From assembly GCF_020165985.1 (NCBI RefSeq), contig NZ_JAIUKZ010000007.1:62001-126000 (forward strand): a DNA stretch of 64,000 bases, in the 5' to 3' direction. The position numbers were made by a program, and so were the translations under genes. Positions 44,523-52,027 of this stretch are shown here, piece by piece. The notes beneath the pieces are model-generated. The model saw only the letters and a list, made by a program, of their open reading frames with translations. It was not told the origin of the DNA and made no database searches. Source of the DNA: Bacillus sp. RAR_GA_16 (GTDB lineage: Bacteria > Bacillota > Bacilli > Bacillales > Guptibacillaceae). The stretch's first letter is position 1. Every line of letters begins with the position of its first letter.

Positions 44523-45815
44523 ATGAATTATTCCAAAACTTCAATTAACCTGCGTAATAGCTTCTGGTTCCTGCCAGTTGTTTATGGCCTTATTTCTTTG
44601 GCAGTGGTGGGATTAAGTACGTGGATTGACCTTATGTACATTTCCCAGCTTAACGGTACATTACCCAAGCTATTTCTTGCTACTGAAAAAATTGCACAGT
44701 CACTTTACGGTCCGCTTGTAACAGCTATTTTAACAATGACGACGATTTCCTTTTCATCCATTATGGTTGTTCTGACGACTTATTCTTCTCAATTTTCTCC
44801 AAGAACCTTACAAGATTTTATTTCGGATCGTTTTACACAACATGTACTTGGGGTTTTTGTGGCGGGATTTGTTTTTGCACTGGTGAATATGCTTCTTTTA
44901 ACAGGTAAAGACAGTCGAATTATTTTATCACCACTTTTAACTGTGATTCTTGCAATCACTTGTTTATTGTTTTTCATCTTATTTATACATCATTCTGCCA
45001 CGTTTGTTCAGGTAAATAATTTAATTGAAAAAATCACAAGAAGATCGCTTTATCTTGTTGAAAAGAAAAGTGAACTTTACGAAGGGGAGACGTTCGAGAA
45101 GTGGGATCGTTGGGAAGAAAGTGAATTAAGAGAAGAAGATGGAATGGCGATTTATAGTAAGAAGATGGGCTATATTCAGCAAATCCCGTACTCGAAACTC
45201 GTCGGTCTCGCCACTCAAAATGATAGCATTATTCGACTTCATGCAGATGTAGGGAATTATGTGAAGGAAGGTTCTAGAATCGCAACGGTATGGATGAAGG
45301 GTTCTTCCACTTTTTCTGCAGACACTTTCTTAAATTCAATTGCGATTGGAACAGAAAGAATTAACGATCAGGATTTGGAGTTTTCAATTCAAAAGCTCGT
45401 GGACATTGCGCTTAGGGCGATCTCACCATCAGTTAATGATCCTCACACAGCAGTTAACTGTACAAATCGAATTGGTACGATCCTTTCAAAAATCGGTCAT
45501 ACATATGATCCAAAAGAAGCTTTTTTTGATAAAGAAAGAAACCTTCGCGTTTTATCTACACCTAAACCATTCTTTCAATATCTTTATAAGTCGTTCTATC
45601 AAATACGTCATTACGGTAAAGACGATGTATCGATGTTAAACGGTATACTTGATGCGTTAATCTTAACCGTAGAGGGACAGAGAAATGAAATAAAAGCAGA
45701 TGTACAACGATTCCATCAATATATATTAAATAGCATTGATCTTAACGAACTTCCTGATCTTGACCGTGAGTTTCTTCTTCACACGTCAGAAGTATTAAAT
45801 GATCGATGTAAATAG
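44523..45815 (+). CDS. DUF2254 family membrane protein
   Basis: A 430-residue protein with four N-terminal membrane helices (to about residue 160: SFWFLPVVYGLISLAVVGLS, LVTAILTMTTISFSSIMVVL and others) and a soluble C-terminal part with DPHTAVNCTNRIGTIL, the signature of DUF2254. The function of the family is unknown. ATG 44523 follows AAGAGGAC. Single-gene unit ending at a shared terminator. Confidence 0.88.
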   Translation: MNYSKTSINLRNSFWFLPVVYGLISLAVVGLSTWIDLMYISQLNGTLPKLFLATEKIAQSLYGPLVTAILTMTTISFSSIMVVLTTYSSQFSPRTLQDFISDRFTQHVLGVFVAGFVFALVNMLLLTGKDSRIILSPLLTVILAITCLLFFILFIHHSATFVQVNNLIEKITRRSLYLVEKKSELYEGETFEKWDRWEESELREEDGMAIYSKKMGYIQQIPYSKLVGLATQNDSIIRLHADVGNYVKEGSRIATVWMKGSSTFSADTFLNSIAIGTERINDQDLEFSIQKLVDIALRAISPSVNDPHTAVNCTNRIGTILSKIGHTYDPKEAFFDKERNLRVLSTPKPFFQYLYKSFYQIRHYGKDDVSMLNGILDALILTVEGQRNEIKADVQRFHQYILNSIDLNELPDLDREFLLHTSEVLNDRCK

Positions 45816-45817
45816 GT

Positions 45818-45852
45818 AGAAAGGCGTCCGATATCGGATGCCTTTATTTTTG
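45818..45852. terminator. Bidirectional terminator between the DUF2254 and anti-sigma genes
   Basis: Almost perfect 26-base palindrome (45820-45845) with T-run on the right. It overlaps the stop of the minus-strand gene. Confidence 0.75.
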
Positions 45853-46446
45853 TTGCTCAACCTTCGCAATTGCCTCGTTTGGCAAGGAGAATTCTTCAAG
45901 GATACTACTTTGTTGATTGCGAATAACGAAATTGAGAGGAAGCCCTGTCTCTGGATCGATCCATATACTAAATGTCATTTTCTCAAAATATCCTTCTGTA
46001 ATTTTTCCTTGAGCGAGAATCGCAGGTTGTTCCTGATAATAGGATTCAGTATTACTGATTTTCCAATTATCATAGTTCGCTAAGTAGGAAAGGGCAATCG
46101 AGCGGATTTTCTCTTCATCGCTAGGATTCGTAAGCGATGCGGATTCCCACAGATTGTTATATAATTCTTCTTCAGTCAGCGGATGAACGTGCGCCGATTG
46201 GTTAGCTGGTAAAATGCCACTTTCAGATGCAGCAAAAAAAACGGTACCGACTAGCAGAATGAGAAGTGTAAAGTAAGTCAGGAGTGCGGGAGCTTTTTGA
46301 TGAAGACCTTTACCAAAACGATCGTTGATATTTGAAGAAGCACCTCTATTTACGGCTTTCCAAACCTCATTCTTATGTGTAGGAGTAAAGGTGACTGCCT
46401 TTGTATCAGTCATTTTGGCGCGGAGATTTTTTAGCTGTTTGTCCAT
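45844..46446 (-). CDS. Probable anti-sigma factor, single-pass membrane protein
   Basis: A 200-residue protein: a cytoplasmic N-terminus of about 65 residues, one membrane helix (LLTYFTLLILLVGTVFFAAS) and an extracytoplasmic domain of about 110 residues (YNNLWESASLTNPSDEEKIR onward). I see no zinc-binding HxxxCxxC motif. Position 13 bases behind an ECF sigma gene and the topology make it the likely cognate anti-sigma. The start ATG 46446 follows GGGGGAGG. The extracytoplasmic signal is unknown. Confidence 0.65.
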   Translation of the reverse strand: MDKQLKNLRAKMTDTKAVTFTPTHKNEVWKAVNRGASSNINDRFGKGLHQKAPALLTYFTLLILLVGTVFFAASESGILPANQSAHVHPLTEEELYNNLWESASLTNPSDEEKIRSIALSYLANYDNWKISNTESYYQEQPAILAQGKITEGYFEKMTFSIWIDPETGLPLNFVIRNQQSSILEEFSLPNEAIAKVEQQK

Positions 46447-46459
46447 GGGAACCTCCCCC

Positions 46460-46990
46460 TTAGTACATTTCTTTAAGAAGCTTTCTGGCACGTCGCAACC
46501 TTGTTTTTACTGAGTTTTCCTTAATGGATAATAGTTCACTCATTTCTTGTACTTTTAAGTCTTCAAAATAATGTAGAAAAATAACCTCTCTATACTTAGT
46601 GGGGAGCTTAAGAATGTTTCGCGCAAGCTCCTTATTTTCTTCCGATCCGATGAGTACCATGTCAGGTTCTGAAGCAACTTGTTTAAATGTACTTAACAGG
46701 GATTGGGCAAAGATGATGTTGCGATAACCCCAGCTCTTAAGAACATCTTTGCATTTATTTGCGGTAATGGTTAATACCCAGGATTTCAGAGAAGCTTCCA
46801 TATTGAAAGTATCTAATTTCGTGTAGCAAGTAATAAATACTTCTTGAGCAATATCTTCTGCTTTTCCTTTATCTTTTAGATAGCTAAATGCAAGCCAAAC
46901 AACACTTTCGCCATATTCATCCATAATTGTTTCAAGGACCGCTTCCTTATTGGTAAGATCAAGATAGTTGGTTGGTTCTTTATTCCCCAA
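46460..46990 (-). CDS. ECF-type RNA polymerase sigma factor
   Basis: A 176-residue sigma factor with region 2 (YGESVVWLAFSYLKDKGKAE then DIAQEVFITCYTKLDTFNME, SLKSWVLTITANKCKDVLKS) and region 4 (LPTKYREVIFLHYFEDLKVQ, ENSVKTRLRRARKLLKEMY with the helix-turn-helix). Region 3 is absent, as in all ECF factors. The start is uncertain: TTG 46990 follows AAGGAGG by 11 bases; TTG 47023 would add 11 residues but overlaps the probable transcription start. It is cotranscribed with the anti-sigma gene, and an ECF-like promoter in front implies autoregulation. Confidence 0.88.
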   Translation of the reverse strand: MGNKEPTNYLDLTNKEAVLETIMDEYGESVVWLAFSYLKDKGKAEDIAQEVFITCYTKLDTFNMEASLKSWVLTITANKCKDVLKSWGYRNIIFAQSLLSTFKQVASEPDMVLIGSEENKELARNILKLPTKYREVIFLHYFEDLKVQEMSELLSIKENSVKTRLRRARKLLKEMY

Positions 46991-47025
46991 GGTTGCGTCT
47001 TCCTCCTTCGGCCCTTCAAACAAAA

Positions 47026-47051
47026 GACGAGTAACATGCGCGAAGGGTTTC
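47026..47051 (-). promoter_or_regulatory. ECF-type promoter of the sigma/anti-sigma operon
   Basis: On the minus strand GAAAC, 17 bases, CGTC, the pattern of sigma-W/M/X group promoters. Initiation would fall near 47020, so translation must start downstream of it, at TTG 46990. Confidence 0.5.
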
Positions 47052-47272
47052 GTAATATATTTCCAAAATTTGTGTGTGTTTCTATTATAGAATAGATTTA
47101 ACGGATAATGGTGGATTTTCCTTTAATTATATAAAAATAATTCATAGAGGGGGAGGGATCATGACGCCGGATCGAGCTAATTGGAGACGTGGATGGGATT
47201 AGGAAGGATATTGTTCGCTTCATGTGGAACGAGTGGGTATGAGGAGTAAATTAGAATGAAAAGAGGAATAAA

Positions 47273-48463
47273 TTGATTAAATCAACAGCAATTCCAACAC
47301 CTACAAATGAGAGAATTCTCTCCATTGATGCAATGCGTGGCCTTGCTTTACTAGGTATCTTTTTTGTAAATATGGTGGATTTTCATTCACCATGGATGTA
47401 CATCGATCAGCTAAGCTACTGGGGGGATCAATGGAATCAGTTCGCTATGAAGATAATCGATGTATTGGCTCAAGCAAGCTTTTATCCGCTATTTTCATTT
47501 CTGTTCGGATATGGATTTATTATTTTAAGAAATCGTTTGACTGCTCGTCAAGTTCCGTTTCTTCCGATGATGGTGAGGCGTTTGGTCATCTTATTTCTCT
47601 TTGGTGTCATCCATTTTGTTTTCATTTGGCATGGGGATATTTTATTTACGTATAGTCTTTGTGGCCTTCTATTACTTGCCTTTATTAAATTAAACGGTAA
47701 GCAACTATTACAAATCGGACTGGGGTTATGGCTTTTTTATGCCATTGTATTCTTTTTATTGCTGTTGCCATTTGGTAGCGAGGAATTTACATCACAGCAC
47801 CCCGAAGCGATTCAACAATCACTTCTTGTATATGGGTCAGGTAGCTATGTAGAAATATTAAATCAACGTCTAAGCGATTGGACTTACGTGAACGGTGGAA
47901 TAAATGGGGTTTTGCTCATATTCTCAATTTTTCCCTACTTTTTAATTGGAGCAGCATTTGCGAAAGAAGGGTGGTTTAATGGTGAGGTGAAAAACTTACC
48001 ACTTGTGAGAAGGTTGCTTTTTGTAGGAGCAATTGGTTTTGTTGTTAAACTATTGCCTTTTTTGTTTAATTCTTATGCCTTTTCTCATCTTCAAGATAGT
48101 CTAGGAGGACCACTCCTTTCACTTTTTTATATGTCAGGTATTTCACTATTTTATTATTCAGGAAAGACACTAAAGCCACTTGAGTGGGTCGGGAAAATGG
48201 CATTAACAAATTACCTCTTGCAGTCAATCATTAGCACGCTACTTTTCTATCATTATGGTTTAAGTTTCTATGGAGAAATTGAAGTGACAACGGGTATCTT
48301 GCTAGTAATAGGCATCTTTTTATTCCAAATTCTTTTTAGCCGATGGTGGCTATTGAAGTTTCAATACGGTCCGATTGAATGGATCTGGAGAATGGGTACA
48401 TACCGAACGCGTTTTCCATTAAAAAAACATCAGAAAGGGGAGATCGTCTATGAAAATGATTGA
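47273..48463 (+). CDS. DUF418 / YeiB-family membrane protein
   Basis: A 396-residue membrane protein with about ten helices. It begins with the family signature RILSIDAMRGLALLGIFFVN and has MKIIDVLAQASFYPLFSFLFGYG, plus the C-terminal DUF418 region (WVGKMALTNYLLQSIISTLL, IGIFLFQILFSRWWL). Function is unknown; acyltransferase-like membrane roles have been proposed for relatives. The start is TTG 47273 after AGAGGAA. Its end overlaps the following HD gene by 14 bases. Confidence 0.9.
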   Translation: MIKSTAIPTPTNERILSIDAMRGLALLGIFFVNMVDFHSPWMYIDQLSYWGDQWNQFAMKIIDVLAQASFYPLFSFLFGYGFIILRNRLTARQVPFLPMMVRRLVILFLFGVIHFVFIWHGDILFTYSLCGLLLLAFIKLNGKQLLQIGLGLWLFYAIVFFLLLLPFGSEEFTSQHPEAIQQSLLVYGSGSYVEILNQRLSDWTYVNGGINGVLLIFSIFPYFLIGAAFAKEGWFNGEVKNLPLVRRLLFVGAIGFVVKLLPFLFNSYAFSHLQDSLGGPLLSLFYMSGISLFYYSGKTLKPLEWVGKMALTNYLLQSIISTLLFYHYGLSFYGEIEVTTGILLVIGIFLFQILFSRWWLLKFQYGPIEWIWRMGTYRTRFPLKKHQKGEIVYEND

Positions 48464-49004
48464 AAAAGCAGTTTCATTTTCTGCTGTCGCTCATGATGGA
48501 CAATATCGAAAGGGATTATCCCTACCTTACTTTTCCCATCCCGTAACAGTAGGGTTCTACTTATTAGAGGCAGGCGCATCGGAAGAAGTCATTGCTGCGG
48601 GAATCCTTCATGATGTTGTAGAAGATACTGCAACAACTTATGAAATGGTAAAAAAAGAATTTGGTCAAGTCATTGCTGATCTAGTCATTGGATGTTCTGA
48701 GCCCGATAAAAGTCTCAGCTGGGAAGAAAGAAAAACTCACACAATAAACGCGTTAAGGAGAGCGTCATTTCCTGTTAAGCAAATTGCTTGTGCAGATAAA
48801 CTTCATAATTTAACGACGATTAAATCCGATTACGAAAAAGAAGGAGAACAGGTGTGGGTACGATTTAATCGTGGAAAAGAAAAGCAGCGTTGGTATTATG
48901 AATCAGTCTATACAAGTTTAGTAGCTAATCTTTCAGATGCAGAATCTAGCTTCTCCTTATTTTCAAAGTTAAAGAATTTGATTGATGCGGTCTTTGAAGA
49001 TTAA
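48450..49004 (+). CDS. Stand-alone HD-domain protein, (p)ppGpp hydrolase-like (Mesh1/SpoT HD type)
   Basis: A 184-residue protein with the RelA/SpoT HD signature in order: AHDGQYRKG (residue 14), YFSHPVTVG, GILHDVVEDT (about 51-60, metal-binding His-Asp) and CADKLHNLTT (about 113). No synthetase or regulatory domain follows, so it should only hydrolyse: small alarmone hydrolases remove pyrophosphate from ppGpp. Other nucleotide substrates are possible. The ATG overlaps the end of the DUF418 gene and has AAAGGGGAG upstream. Confidence 0.85.
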   Translation: MKMIEKAVSFSAVAHDGQYRKGLSLPYFSHPVTVGFYLLEAGASEEVIAAGILHDVVEDTATTYEMVKKEFGQVIADLVIGCSEPDKSLSWEERKTHTINALRRASFPVKQIACADKLHNLTTIKSDYEKEGEQVWVRFNRGKEKQRWYYESVYTSLVANLSDAESSFSLFSKLKNLIDAVFED

Positions 49005-49030
49005 CGTAATGTTTGTCATCTGAATTTCAT

Positions 49031-49055
49031 GATTATATTTCTTACTTCGGGGTAT
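49031..49055 (+). promoter_or_regulatory. Candidate sigma-B promoter of the ytxG/ytxH-like pair
   Basis: GATTAT, 13 bases, GGGTAT: the -10 is perfect for sigma-B and the -35 matches GTTTAA at four of six. YtxG/YtxH relatives are general stress proteins in B. subtilis. Confidence 0.45.
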
Positions 49056-49092
49056 TGGTAATTATATTCAAATAGAAGTAGGAGGTATTTGA

Positions 49093-49533
49093 GTGGAAAT
49101 TATTCTTTATTTAGCAGTAGCTCTTATCGCGATTGTTTTCGCAGTACTTAGTATCTTTTTAATTAAAGTATTGAGGTCGACGGAAAAAACACTTTCAAAC
49201 ACGGCAGAAATGATTGATTCCTTACAGGGACAAATTGATGGGTTGTCAAAAGAAACAACGATGATGCTACACAAAACGAATGTGCTCGCAGATGAAATAC
49301 AATCAAAAGTTGGGAAATTCTCACCAGTTTTTCAATCGGTCCAAGAAACAGGTGCCTCTCTCCAAAACTTAACGCGTTCTTTTTCCAAATTAAGCCATTC
49401 GGTAGAAAAAGGTGTAGAAGCCAGGCAGGGAAAAGCGGCAGAAGCGGCGAATTGGGGAAGTACTGCTCTGGCTATGTGGGAGAAGTATCGAATCAAAAAA
49501 TCAAACATTCAATCTGTTAAGGAGGAAGGATAA
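49093..49533 (+). CDS. DUF948 general stress protein (YtxG-like)
   Basis: A 146-residue protein with one N-terminal membrane helix (LYLAVALIAIVFAVLSIFLI) and a helical, methyl-accepting-like tail (EMIDSLQGQIDGLSKETTMM). DUF948 proteins such as YtxG resemble the coiled part of chemoreceptors. Role unknown, linked to stress and the envelope. The start is GTG 49093 after AGGAGG. It lies three bases before the YtxH-like gene in one operon. Confidence 0.85.
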   Translation: MEIILYLAVALIAIVFAVLSIFLIKVLRSTEKTLSNTAEMIDSLQGQIDGLSKETTMMLHKTNVLADEIQSKVGKFSPVFQSVQETGASLQNLTRSFSKLSHSVEKGVEARQGKAAEAANWGSTALAMWEKYRIKKSNIQSVKEEG

Positions 49534-49535
49534 AG

Positions 49536-50168
49536 ATGAAAGAGTCGAAATCAAACCATGATGTGAAGGTTGAACATGAACCAGCACCAGAAGGATATTC
49601 ATCCTCAACAAGAGAAGTGATTCGCATTGATTCTTCAGACCCAATTAAGTCAGAAAGTCAGTTTAAAGGGCCAGCAATTGCTGCATTAGCTGGAAGTGTC
49701 GTAGGAGCGGCGGCAGGCGTATTGCTTGCTCCAAAAGCCGGAAAAGAATTGCGAAATGACATTAGTGGTGGCGTGACAAAAGCGAAAGATAAGAGTGTTG
49801 AAGTGACTAGTAATGTGAAAAACAAATCAAATGCATTTGCACAGTCGGTTAAAACAAAGTCGAACGACATCGTGAGCAAAGTGAAAAATCGTAAAGCTGA
49901 TTCATCTCAATCAGAAGAGGAAGCGCTTGTTAGTGGTTATTCCATCAAGCGAGCAGCTGAACTCGATGAAACAGAAGTACCGACGTCAACTGTTGTGAAT
50001 CACGATATTGAAAAGATCATTGTTGAAACGGAAGGTGCCGACACATTTGACGATGTTATTCAACAGGATGTTGAACGAACACTTGAAAGAGATCCGGATC
50101 ATCCTGAAACCCTAGATGAAGCTGCTGAATTAGAACTGGAAAGAACCTATAAGAATGACTCGAATTAA
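49536..50168 (+). CDS. YtxH-like protein
   Basis: A 210-residue protein with a glycine-rich membrane-like segment (AIAALAGSVVGAAAGVLLAP, about 47-66) followed by KAGKELRNDI, the YtxH signature, and a charged coiled C-terminus about twice as long as usual for YtxH. The acidic C-terminal part (QDVERTLERDPDHPETLDEA) looks like an added domain. Its exact function is unknown; it is expected to be a stress protein together with the gene before it. ATG 49536 follows AAGGAGG. Confidence 0.82.
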   Translation: MKESKSNHDVKVEHEPAPEGYSSSTREVIRIDSSDPIKSESQFKGPAIAALAGSVVGAAAGVLLAPKAGKELRNDISGGVTKAKDKSVEVTSNVKNKSNAFAQSVKTKSNDIVSKVKNRKADSSQSEEEALVSGYSIKRAAELDETEVPTSTVVNHDIEKIIVETEGADTFDDVIQQDVERTLERDPDHPETLDEAAELELERTYKNDSN

Positions 50169-50194
50169 AAACCGCCAACTGGCGGTTTTTTTTT
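50167..50194 (+). terminator. Terminator of the ytxG/ytxH-like operon
   Basis: AAAACCGCCAACTGGCGGTTTT (two-arm stem, loop of a few bases) followed by more T. It overlaps the ytxH stop. Confidence 0.85.
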
Positions 50195-50211
50195 AGACAA
50201 AAATAAAGCAT

Positions 50212-50242
50212 AAAAAAGCAGAGGACCTTCCTCTGCTTTTCT
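50212..50242 (-). terminator. Terminator of the 42-residue gene
   Basis: Stem AAAAGCAGAGGA with TCCTCTGCTTTT, loop of three, and TTTTTTA on the minus strand. It supports the small gene just upstream as transcribed. Confidence 0.8.
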
Positions 50243-50259
50243 TTGTCTGAATATGAAAA

Positions 50260-50388
50260 TTAGGACGGGTGGATCGAGTTTACTTTTGTAGCTTCTCGGA
50301 CAACGCTTCTTGCTTTCGATGCTTCAAGTTGTTCTTTTTTCGCTTTGTTCTCGATTTCTTTAATGGTCTGAATGGTTGGACCAGTCAT
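50260..50388 (-). CDS. 42-residue charged protein
   Basis: A short gene too small for the usual gene lists. ATG 50388 follows GGAGGG by ten bases; the product begins MTGPTIQTIKEIENKAKKEQ, ends KVNSIHPS and is helical and basic. A proper terminator lies 18 bases behind the stop. I do not recognise it. The combination of ribosome site, uninterrupted reading frame and own terminator is the evidence for a real gene. Confidence 0.6.
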   Translation of the reverse strand: MTGPTIQTIKEIENKAKKEQLEASKARSVVREATKVNSIHPS

Positions 50389-50575
50389 GGTTTTTAAACC
50401 CTCCTAATTTTAATCTAATTATCATTTCCCCACCTGTAAAAGATAAAACGCCTTTATTGTAAAAAGTTTCAAAATGGTAAAAAAGCACCTGGGTTTTCAA
50501 TAAAACGCTTTCATTTCTTAATGATGAACAATAAGGAAGGCGAAAATGTGCGAGATTTGTAATCTCATGACTAGT

Positions 50576-50582
50576 TTCGACG
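50576..50582 (-). promoter_or_regulatory. Possible Spo0A box before spo0F
   Basis: On the minus strand CGTCGAA matches the Spo0A box TGTCGAA at six of seven, about 90 bases upstream of spo0F. Expected from B. subtilis, where Spo0A controls spo0F, but one seven-base match is weak. Confidence 0.3.
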
Positions 50583-50671
50583 AAGTTATTTTCTTTCGTG
50601 AAGAGATGATGCACAATAATGATAAGAAGTCGCATGATCTGAGACTATATCGCAAAAAAGGTGGGCATACG

Positions 50672-51058
50672 ATGAAGAAAATATTAATTGTGGACGACCA
50701 GTATGGCATTCGAGTGTTGTTAAGCGAACTATTTAAGAAAGAAGGGTACCAGACGCTACAAGCTGCGAACGGAATGACAGCCATTGAGCTTGTGAAACAG
50801 GAATGTCCGGATCTTGTAATCCTCGATTTGAAAATGCCCGGTATGGACGGATTAGAAGTGTTTAAAACCTTGAAAACCTTTAACGAAGAAGTTCAGGTTA
50901 TCTTTATGACAGCCTATGGTGAATTACAGCTTGTACAAGAATTTATGAAGCTTGGTGCAATCACACATTTTGCAAAACCGTTTGATATTGAAGAAGTGAG
51001 TCGAACTGTTAAACGTGTTATACCTCTTGATACGAAAGAGGTCGTACGCACTAAATAA
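50672..51058 (+). CDS. spo0F: Sporulation phosphorelay response regulator Spo0F
   Basis: A 128-residue single-domain response regulator. It has the acidic pocket DDQYG near residue 9, the phosphorylated Asp in [13 protein letters not shown] near residue 54, the Thr in MTAYGEL and the Lys in HFAKPFD. The words [11 protein letters not shown] and [12 protein letters not shown] are close to Spo0F of B. subtilis, not to CheY. It passes phosphate from sporulation kinases to Spo0B. ATG 50672 has AAGGTGG upstream; an in-frame ATG at 50546 with its own AAGGAAGG would add 42 residues. Single-gene unit. Confidence 0.93.
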   Translation: MKKILIVDDQYGIRVLLSELFKKEGYQTLQAANGMTAIELVKQECPDLVILDLKMPGMDGLEVFKTLKTFNEEVQVIFMTAYGELQLVQEFMKLGAITHFAKPFDIEEVSRTVKRVIPLDTKEVVRTK

Positions 51059-51063
51059 TGATT

Positions 51064-51094
51064 TACCTGCTTTCACCAGAGAGCAGGTTTTTTT
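51064..51094 (+). terminator. Terminator of spo0F
   Basis: Stem ACCTGCT with AGCAGGT, loop of ten, followed by TTTTTT. Confidence 0.8.
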
Positions 51095-51164
51095 AATTAT
51101 GTTTGAAACCGATTACTTTTTGAAACGTATGTTAATCAATGATCGAAAGAAGGGGAGTCATAGA

Positions 51165-51956
51165 ATGAACAATCACGAAATTGACTTTAAATTATACGGC
51201 GATGACATGCAGTTTGTCGAAGTTGAACTGGATCCAGGAGAGACAGTTATAGCTGAAGCTGGCAGTCTTATGATGATGGAAGATGACATAGAAATGGAAA
51301 CGATTTTTGGAGATGGAAGCGAACGACAGAGTGGTTTAGTAGGGAAGTTGTTTAGTGCTGGAAAACGCGTGCTTACAGGTGAAAGTCTCTTTATGACGGC
51401 TTTTACAAATGAAGGAAAGGTGAAAAAGCACGTATCCTTTGCTTCACCTTATCCAGGCAAGATTATTCCAATGGATTTGAGTGAATGGGATGGGAAAATC
51501 ATCTGTCAAAAAGATGCTTTTCTCGCAGCTGCGAAAGGTGTATCGGTTGGGATTGAATTACAAAAGAAGTTAGGAACCGGGTTCTTTGGCGGAGAAGGGT
51601 TTATTATGCAAAAGCTTGAAGGAGATGGATTGGCATTCGTTCACGCTGGTGGAACCATACATAAAAAAGTACTACAGCCAGGTGAAACGCTTCGCCTTGA
51701 TACCGGTTGTTTAGTAGCTATGACAGGCGATGTTCATTATAACATTGAATTTGTAAAAGGAATAAAAACGGCTTTGTTTGGTGGAGAAGGATTGTTTTTT
51801 GCTACTCTCAAAGGGCCAGGGACGGTTTGGGTTCAATCTCTTCCATTTAGTCGCTTAGCCAGTCGCGTGTTCGCTGCAATGCCGCAAACCCCGGGTGGTA
51901 GTAAAGGGGAAGGAAGTATGGCAAGAGGGCTTTTTGATATGTTTAATGGAGATTAA
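51165..51956 (+). CDS. AIM24 / TIGR00266 family protein
   Basis: A 263-residue protein made of repeated glycine-rich beta strands: EVELDPGETVIAEAGSLMMM, LGTGFFGGEGFIMQKLEGDG, LQPGETLRLDTGCLVAMTGD and LFGGEGLFFATLKGPGTVWV. This is the AIM24/TIGR00266 signature. The function is unknown; relatives include the mitochondrial protein AIM24 and tellurite-linked proteins. ATG 51165 has AAGGGGAG upstream; upstream in-frame starts have none. It stands alone, between two terminators. Confidence 0.9.
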   Translation: MNNHEIDFKLYGDDMQFVEVELDPGETVIAEAGSLMMMEDDIEMETIFGDGSERQSGLVGKLFSAGKRVLTGESLFMTAFTNEGKVKKHVSFASPYPGKIIPMDLSEWDGKIICQKDAFLAAAKGVSVGIELQKKLGTGFFGGEGFIMQKLEGDGLAFVHAGGTIHKKVLQPGETLRLDTGCLVAMTGDVHYNIEFVKGIKTALFGGEGLFFATLKGPGTVWVQSLPFSRLASRVFAAMPQTPGGSKGEGSMARGLFDMFNGD

Positions 51957-51964
51957 TCCTAATG

Positions 51965-52010
51965 AAAAAGCAACCTTTCATCGTTAGGCGATGAAAGGTT
52001 GCTTTTTTTA
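51965..52010. terminator. Bidirectional terminator between the AIM24 and helicase genes
   Basis: Perfect 19-base stem (51965-51983 with 51989-52007), loop of five, T-runs on both strands. Confidence 0.92.
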
Positions 52011-52027
52011 GGTTATGGGGCGAATCC

